From: Megasphaera hominis
GTDB lineage: Bacteria; Bacillota; Negativicutes; Veillonellales; Megasphaeraceae
Length of the DNA: 46,533 nucleotides
Reading direction: 5' to 3'
Assembly: GCF_014269395.1 (NCBI RefSeq)
Contig: NZ_JACOGK010000023.1
Coordinates: 1-46,533, forward strand
Below the pieces are notes generated by a model. The model was not told the origin of the DNA, ran no database searches, and saw only the letters and a list, made by a program, of their open reading frames with translations. This document shows positions 42,782-46,533 of the stretch, one piece after another. The position numbers and the translations under genes were made by a program. How positions within the stretch are numbered: position 1 is the first letter of the stretch; the number at the start of each line of letters is the position of its first letter.

Positions 42782-44893
42782 TTAAAACAGGCGGCTGCCA
42801 ATCTGGTAAACCGCACAGGTGATCACCCAGGCAACAGAAATCTGGAACACGACAGAAAAGGCCGTCCACTTCCAGCTGTGCGATTCAGTGTGAATCGTAG
42901 CAATCGTAGCCGCACAGGGAACGTACAAGAGAGAAAAGAGCATCATGCAATAGGCATTGAGCTGCGTAAACCCCATTTGCCCCATACTGGCAGCCAGGGT
43001 AGCCAAAGCTGCTGCAGAATTAATATTGACTCCGTCAAAGAGAACGGCAAAGCTCGAAACGACAACTTCCTTCGCTGAGATCCCGGCCAGGAGAGACAGG
43101 GAGATCTGCCAATAGCCAAGTCCCAGAGGCGCAAAGAAAGGTACGAGAATCTTGCCCAGCATGGCACCAAAGCTATCGTTCATAGCACCGTAGCCGGATG
43201 GGCCAAAATTCAGAATAAACCACATGAGAATAGAAGCCGCAAAGATAATCGTGCCGGCACGGTTCAAATAATCCTTGACCTTATTCCAAACGGAAATCCA
43301 GACCGTCCGCAGGCTGGGCTGCTTATATTCCGGCAGTTCAATGAGGAGTATATTCTCCGTTTCCTGCCGCTGAAACAGATGCAGGACGAGGAGACAGACC
43401 AGGGCGACGACGATACCGATGAGATACATGGAATAGGCGACGATCATGGCATTTTCCGGAAAGAACATGCCGGAAAAGAGAATATAAATAGGCAGGCGGG
43501 CACTGCACGACATAAAAGGCGTAACCAGCATAGTCCGGTAACGGTCCGTCTTATTTTCCAGGGCCCGTGAGGCCATGATAGCCGGTACGGAACAGCCAAA
43601 GCCGAGAATCATAGGAATAAACGCCCGTCCTGACAGGCCCAGCCGGTTCATGACATCGTTCATGATATAAGCCACGCGTGACATGTAGCCACTGTCTTCA
43701 AGGACAGCCAGGGTCAGGAAGAGGATACAAATATTGGGCAAGAAGGTCAGAATGCCGCCAACACCGGCAATAATGCCGTCACAAATGAGGGAAATGAGCA
43801 TCTCTCCGGCGCCCACAGCCGTAAGGCCGCTCGTTGCCAAAGCGGAAAACGAATCGATAGCCGACTCGAAGTAATCGCGCAGCATATCGCCAATAAAAAA
43901 GGTCAGGAAAAAGACGACAGCCATGACAGCCAGAAAAATGGGAATGCCCAGCCAGCGGTTGGTCAGCAGACGGTCGGCATAGTCTGTCGCTGCGACCCGT
44001 TCTTCCCGGTTGACGACGACTTCCTGAATAATTTCCTCAATAAACGCATACTTTTCATTGATAATATCCGTTTCATAGCTGCGGTCAACGACGGCTTCTA
44101 TGCCTTGAAGGGGATACTTGGCCGTAATTTCCTGGTCCATTTCCAGAAGCTTCAGGGCATGCCAGCGATAATTCTGCAAATCCGGATACTGGGCCTGCAA
44201 CAGGACGCGCAGCTGATCGATCTTATCTTCCAGGACATCACTATACACCATGGCAAAATCATGATGATGATTATGCTTGTGATGGGTGATTTCCGGATGA
44301 TCGTGAATCAGCTGATCCGGATGGGTGCGATCCTTATGATGAATAGCTGCGTGCAGGAGTACACTCAGACCGCGGCGCTTCAAAGCCGATACGGGGACGA
44401 CAGGTACGCCGAGCATTTCCGGCAGACGGTGCAAATCGATTTCCATACCGCGTTTTTCTACAATATCCATCATATTCAGGGCGACGACGACAGGACGGCC
44501 CAGTTCCAATAGCTGTAAAGTCAAATACAGGTTCCGTTCCAAGGCTGACGCATCGACAACATCGATGATGACATCGACATCGTCACTGAGGATAAAATTG
44601 CGGGAAACCTGTTCTTCCATCGTATACGACGTCAGGCTGTACGTCCCCGGCAGATCGACGAGGTGAATATGTACACCGTGGCTGTCGATAGCCCCTTCTA
44701 CTTTTTCTACAGTAACACCGGGCCAGTTAGCTACCTTCAGATTCGCCCCTGTATAAGCATTAAACAGTGTCGTCTTGCCACAGTTAGGGTTACCGATAAA
44801 GGCTACGGTCATCCCCTCTGTAGGTACGGCATTACTATCTTCTATCCCCTGAGGAATATGTTTTTCACGTTCCGCCTTTCCTAAATCGGGCAT
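42782..44893 (-). CDS. feoB: Ferrous iron transporter FeoB
   Basis: This 703-residue protein is the G-protein-coupled Fe(II) importer of the inner membrane. The N-terminal GTPase has G1 GNPNCGKT (34-41), G3 DLPG (80-83) and G4 NMMD (140-143). The membrane half contains Gate motifs, including FGCSVPAIMASRAL and later PLGLGYWQISLSLLAGISAKE. Residues 181-211 form a His-rich insert with 12 His (for example HHKHNHHHD), a likely metal-handling loop. The start has GAGGAG at 9 nt. feoA is 4 nt upstream. Confidence 0.96.
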   Translation of the reverse strand: MPDLGKAEREKHIPQGIEDSNAVPTEGMTVAFIGNPNCGKTTLFNAYTGANLKVANWPGVTVEKVEGAIDSHGVHIHLVDLPGTYSLTSYTMEEQVSRNFILSDDVDVIIDVVDASALERNLYLTLQLLELGRPVVVALNMMDIVEKRGMEIDLHRLPEMLGVPVVPVSALKRRGLSVLLHAAIHHKDRTHPDQLIHDHPEITHHKHNHHHDFAMVYSDVLEDKIDQLRVLLQAQYPDLQNYRWHALKLLEMDQEITAKYPLQGIEAVVDRSYETDIINEKYAFIEEIIQEVVVNREERVAATDYADRLLTNRWLGIPIFLAVMAVVFFLTFFIGDMLRDYFESAIDSFSALATSGLTAVGAGEMLISLICDGIIAGVGGILTFLPNICILFLTLAVLEDSGYMSRVAYIMNDVMNRLGLSGRAFIPMILGFGCSVPAIMASRALENKTDRYRTMLVTPFMSCSARLPIYILFSGMFFPENAMIVAYSMYLIGIVVALVCLLVLHLFQRQETENILLIELPEYKQPSLRTVWISVWNKVKDYLNRAGTIIFAASILMWFILNFGPSGYGAMNDSFGAMLGKILVPFFAPLGLGYWQISLSLLAGISAKEVVVSSFAVLFDGVNINSAAALATLAASMGQMGFTQLNAYCMMLFSLLYVPCAATIATIHTESHSWKWTAFSVVFQISVAWVITCAVYQIGSRLF

Positions 44894-44897
44894 CGTC

Positions 44898-45116
44898 TCA
44901 GCTCCTCACTTCAATATGCGTGGAAATGCCTCTGCCAATGGCCAGACGGGTATTGCGCATTTTAATGATCATGGTACCACCATTTTTATTTTTCATTACT
45001 TCTATCTTCGTGCCGCACGTCATGCCTAAGGCCTGCAGCCGTTTTTCTGTCTTTTGTGCCAGGGATAGCTTCTCAACGAGATAGGTCTTCCCTTCTTCAC
45101 CTTGCGCTAATGTCAT
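44898..45116 (-). CDS. feoA: FeoA family iron transport accessory protein
   Basis: This 72-residue SH3-like protein carries the FeoA features LAQKTEKRLQALGM, TKIEVMKNKNGG and a final MRNTRLAIGRGIS. It assists FeoB. AGGAGG lies 7 nt before the ATG. It is 12 nt after the DUF805 gene and 4 nt before feoB. Confidence 0.93.
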   Translation of the reverse strand: MTLAQGEEGKTYLVEKLSLAQKTEKRLQALGMTCGTKIEVMKNKNGGTMIIKMRNTRLAIGRGISTHIEVRS

Positions 45117-45128
45117 CTATACTGCCTC

Positions 45129-45686
45129 CTAACGGGACCGGGCCGGACCATAGGCGTTGTCTCCTTCTGTCCCGCGGACATAAAAGAGACCCAAATAGGT
45201 CACTGCCATAATCGATTGCACAGCCATGGCTACCGTGGAGTCAAGGCCCAGAATCGGTCCGAGAAAGCTGCCCAAATAGCAAAGATACGGGATGATGAAA
45301 AGAGCCCCGCTCTTATTAATATCGTGGCAACGGCGCCAGCCCAGAGAAAGCTCTGACCAGACCGTCGGAATGGTCAGGACGACGAGAAGCAGGCCAAAGA
45401 GGGCAGCAAAATCCGAGCGGCCAATGGTAATCGCTTCTGCCAGTTTGAGATACAAAATAAAGGTAAACATAAATTGCGCGATCATCAGCAAAATCGTCCG
45501 CATGAGAAAAGGACGGCGGGCCACACGGCCGTGAAAATAAAAATATTTTTCTTTTAATTCCTTCGACGTACGAAAGCCCAGGATACTGTCTTCAGAGCCC
45601 ATACCAACGGGCATTTCAAAGCCCCGGTGGATACGGGCGGACTGACGGGACCGCTTTTGCAGTTTCATCTTTTTATTATGAGCCAT
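45129..45686 (-). CDS. DUF805 family membrane protein
   Basis: This 185-residue protein has a basic, cytoplasmic-looking N-terminus of about 55 residues (AHNKKMKLQKRSRQSARI), then FYFHGRVARRPF-like text (YFYFHGRVARRPFL) and four hydrophobic segments. It ends GDNAYGPAR, the DUF805 signature. The function of the family is unknown. It precedes feoA by 12 nt and is probably co-transcribed with feoAB, which suggests an envelope or iron-related partner but does not prove it. GGAGGAA lies 7 nt before the chosen ATG. Confidence 0.85.
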   Translation of the reverse strand: MAHNKKMKLQKRSRQSARIHRGFEMPVGMGSEDSILGFRTSKELKEKYFYFHGRVARRPFLMRTILLMIAQFMFTFILYLKLAEAITIGRSDFAALFGLLLVVLTIPTVWSELSLGWRRCHDINKSGALFIIPYLCYLGSFLGPILGLDSTVAMAVQSIMAVTYLGLFYVRGTEGDNAYGPARSR

Positions 45687-45795
45687 ACCAATTTCCTCCA
45701 ACATGGATAAGTAGATAAAAACGGTTTGCAAATTGTTTCTTCTAAATGGTATCATATAATTTCCCCTTACTCAAATATTTTTGCTCATATTATGA

Positions 45796-45801
45796 TATAA
45801 T
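45796..45801 (+). promoter_or_regulatory. Promoter -10 of the small unknown gene
   Basis: TATAAT preceded by TGA gives an extended -10 about 29 nt before the start codon. The -35 region (AAATAT) is weak. Confidence 0.5.
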
Positions 45802-45829
45802 GAGGAAATTAATAGGAAGGAGATTTTCC

Positions 45830-46294
45830 ATGGATACTTATATCATTACGGACCTGACCGGTTCGGACGGTTATTTTACCTTTAACTTCTTTTGTGAATC
45901 TATCGTTTCCGCACTGCACACGCTGGTTCATCTCATGGAAGATGAAAAGCTGGAGGTCCCAGAAAAAGTGGCTTCTCTGCCGCCCCTTTTGGCACACATA
46001 GGCGAAGACCTGACAGCGGATTACGAAAAGGCAACGATCGATATGCACCGCTTTAAGGAAAACATCCTCGATTTCTATGAAACGGCCTTTGCCGTCAACG
46101 ACGACCTGGCCCCGCTCATTTTAAAAGGCAGTGATCACCTGCGCTACTATTACTACGTCTATGCCCAGGGCGTCAACATCATGCTGCGTTCCATGCTGGA
46201 AAATATTGTCCGTGATTTCCCGGCCCAAACCGATCCGCGGCCTTATATTGAAGAAATTATGACAGATTTTTCTAAACAACTGAGTAATCACTAA
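45830..46294 (+). CDS. Hypothetical acidic helical protein
   Basis: This 154-residue soluble protein starts MDTYIITDLTGSDGYFTFNF. It is mostly helical by composition, acidic, and rich in Tyr in HLRYYYYVYAQGVNIM. No membrane segment or known motif is visible, and I do not recognise a family. GAAGGAG lies 7 nt before the ATG; a more upstream in-frame start lacks a site. It is divergent from the DUF805-feo operon. An insertion sequence begins about 10 nt past its stop codon, so its natural terminator may have been displaced. Confidence 0.75.
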   Translation: MDTYIITDLTGSDGYFTFNFFCESIVSALHTLVHLMEDEKLEVPEKVASLPPLLAHIGEDLTADYEKATIDMHRFKENILDFYETAFAVNDDLAPLILKGSDHLRYYYYVYAQGVNIMLRSMLENIVRDFPAQTDPRPYIEEIMTDFSKQLSNH

Positions 46295-46335
46295 AACATA
46301 AAAAGGGGCTGTGAAATAACACAGACCCAAATAAC

Positions 46336-46377
46336 AAAGGAGGTCCACCGACTCTTTCGAGTCAGCGGACCTCCTTT
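46336..46377 (+). terminator. Hairpin near the insertion-sequence end
   Basis: An 11-bp stem AAAGGAGGTCC/GGACCTCCTTT is capped by GACTC-TTTC-GAGTC and followed by TGTGG. It would stop transcripts entering from the host gene. The left arm hides a perfect AGGAGG ribosome-binding motif. Confidence 0.7.
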
Positions 46378-46399
46378 TGTGGTAAAATTTACATAACCA

Positions 46400-46533
46400 A
46401 TGAAAAATTCAACCACTAATTATTCTAAACCAAAACAGGCAATTTTGCCACTATATATTTCAGATTTTCTGGATATTTGCGATCCGGTGTTGGTTTTCAA
46501 CAGATTCATGGAGGGAATCAACTTGGAGAAGTA
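46400..46533 (+). CDS. Transposase, N-terminal part (cut by window edge)
   Basis: The open frame starts MKNSTTNYSKPKQAILPLY, continues SDFLDICDPVLVFNRFMEG, and reaches the window end after 44 codons. The style, a short polar start then a LP(L/V)-x-D/E-(F/L)-hydrophobic-x-D-P-V segment, resembles the N-terminal domain of IS1182-like DDE transposases. No ribosome-binding site lies within 15 nt of the ATG, so expression is probably poor. The catalytic domain is not in the window. Confidence 0.55.
   Translation, partial: MKNSTTNYSKPKQAILPLYISDFLDICDPVLVFNRFMEGINLEK

Larger units (their letters stand above)
46303..46533 (+). mobile_element. Insertion sequence, left end (partial)
   Basis: From about 46305 the sequence GGGGCTGTGAAATAACACAG has the look of a terminal inverted repeat. 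A strong hairpin (46336-46377) follows, and then the start of a transposase-like reading frame that runs off the window. The right end and target duplication are outside, so the exact boundary and family (IS1182-like is my best guess) remain open. Confidence 0.6.

Overview
ORGANISM. The window looks like the chromosome of a diderm Firmicute of the class Negativicutes, most likely Megasphaera or a close Veillonellaceae relative. The reasons are Firmicute-type operons (cdaA-ybbR-glmM, cggR-gap-pgk-tpiA, ecfA1-ecfA2-ecfT-truA) beside an LptD/OstA-like outer-membrane protein, roughly 50% GC by eye, a lactate racemase plus FAD lactate/2-hydroxyacid dehydrogenase pair, and an N-terminal-rubredoxin rubrerythrin of anaerobes. 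The species is inferred; no database was searched. LAYOUT. Almost everything is read right to left (minus strand). 1-500: the 5' end of a 16S rRNA with a structured leader and two tandem near-consensus promoters. 500-7460: envelope precursor and c-di-AMP block cdaA-ybbR-FAD dehydrogenase-glmM, then glmS under a glmS ribozyme. 7500-9800: an Rrf2 regulator and a PiT/DUF47 low-affinity phosphate transporter. 10000-18300: glycolysis, with three gap paralogues, cggR, pgk, tpiA and gpmI. 18300-19700: a YdcF-type protein and a putative C39-like protein. 19800-20340: tmRNA (plus strand). 20400-25000: ispE, a GntR regulator, an unannotated-looking 54-residue membrane protein, larA and a FAD-linked oxidase. 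25100-26280: a YitT transporter-like gene (plus) with a structured leader. 26280-34700: phosphate regulon phoB-phoR-larA2 and pstS-C-A-B-phoU. 34800-37510: an LptD-like protein and an envelope protein of unknown role. 37700-39330: reverse rubrerythrin (plus) with a palindromic operator, and a TVP38-type membrane protein. 39380-42710: ECF transporter energy module plus truA. 42780-45690: DUF805-feoA-feoB. 45800-46533: a small unknown gene followed by the left end of an insertion sequence cut by the window edge. HOW IT WORKS TOGETHER. The window carries lower glycolysis, lactate oxidation, phosphate and iron uptake, and cell-wall precursor control. The most unusual points are: (1) the GAPDH homologue in the canonical cggR-gap-pgk-tpiA position has methionine in place of the catalytic cysteine, while two other paralogues in the window keep it; (2) an identical gapped element, TCTGTC-N6-GGGACA-N3-TACG, lies next to both the gap2-cggR promoter and the gap3 promoter, a good candidate for the local CggR operator; (3) a second, active-site-complete LarA homologue sits inside the Pho locus; (4) several mRNA leaders (glmS ribozyme, yitT, TVP38 gene, gpmI) carry structures that look regulatory; (5) a missed small membrane protein lies in the lactate operon. 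TTG start codons with strong ribosome-binding sites recur (FAD dehydrogenase, phoU, pstA, larA2).
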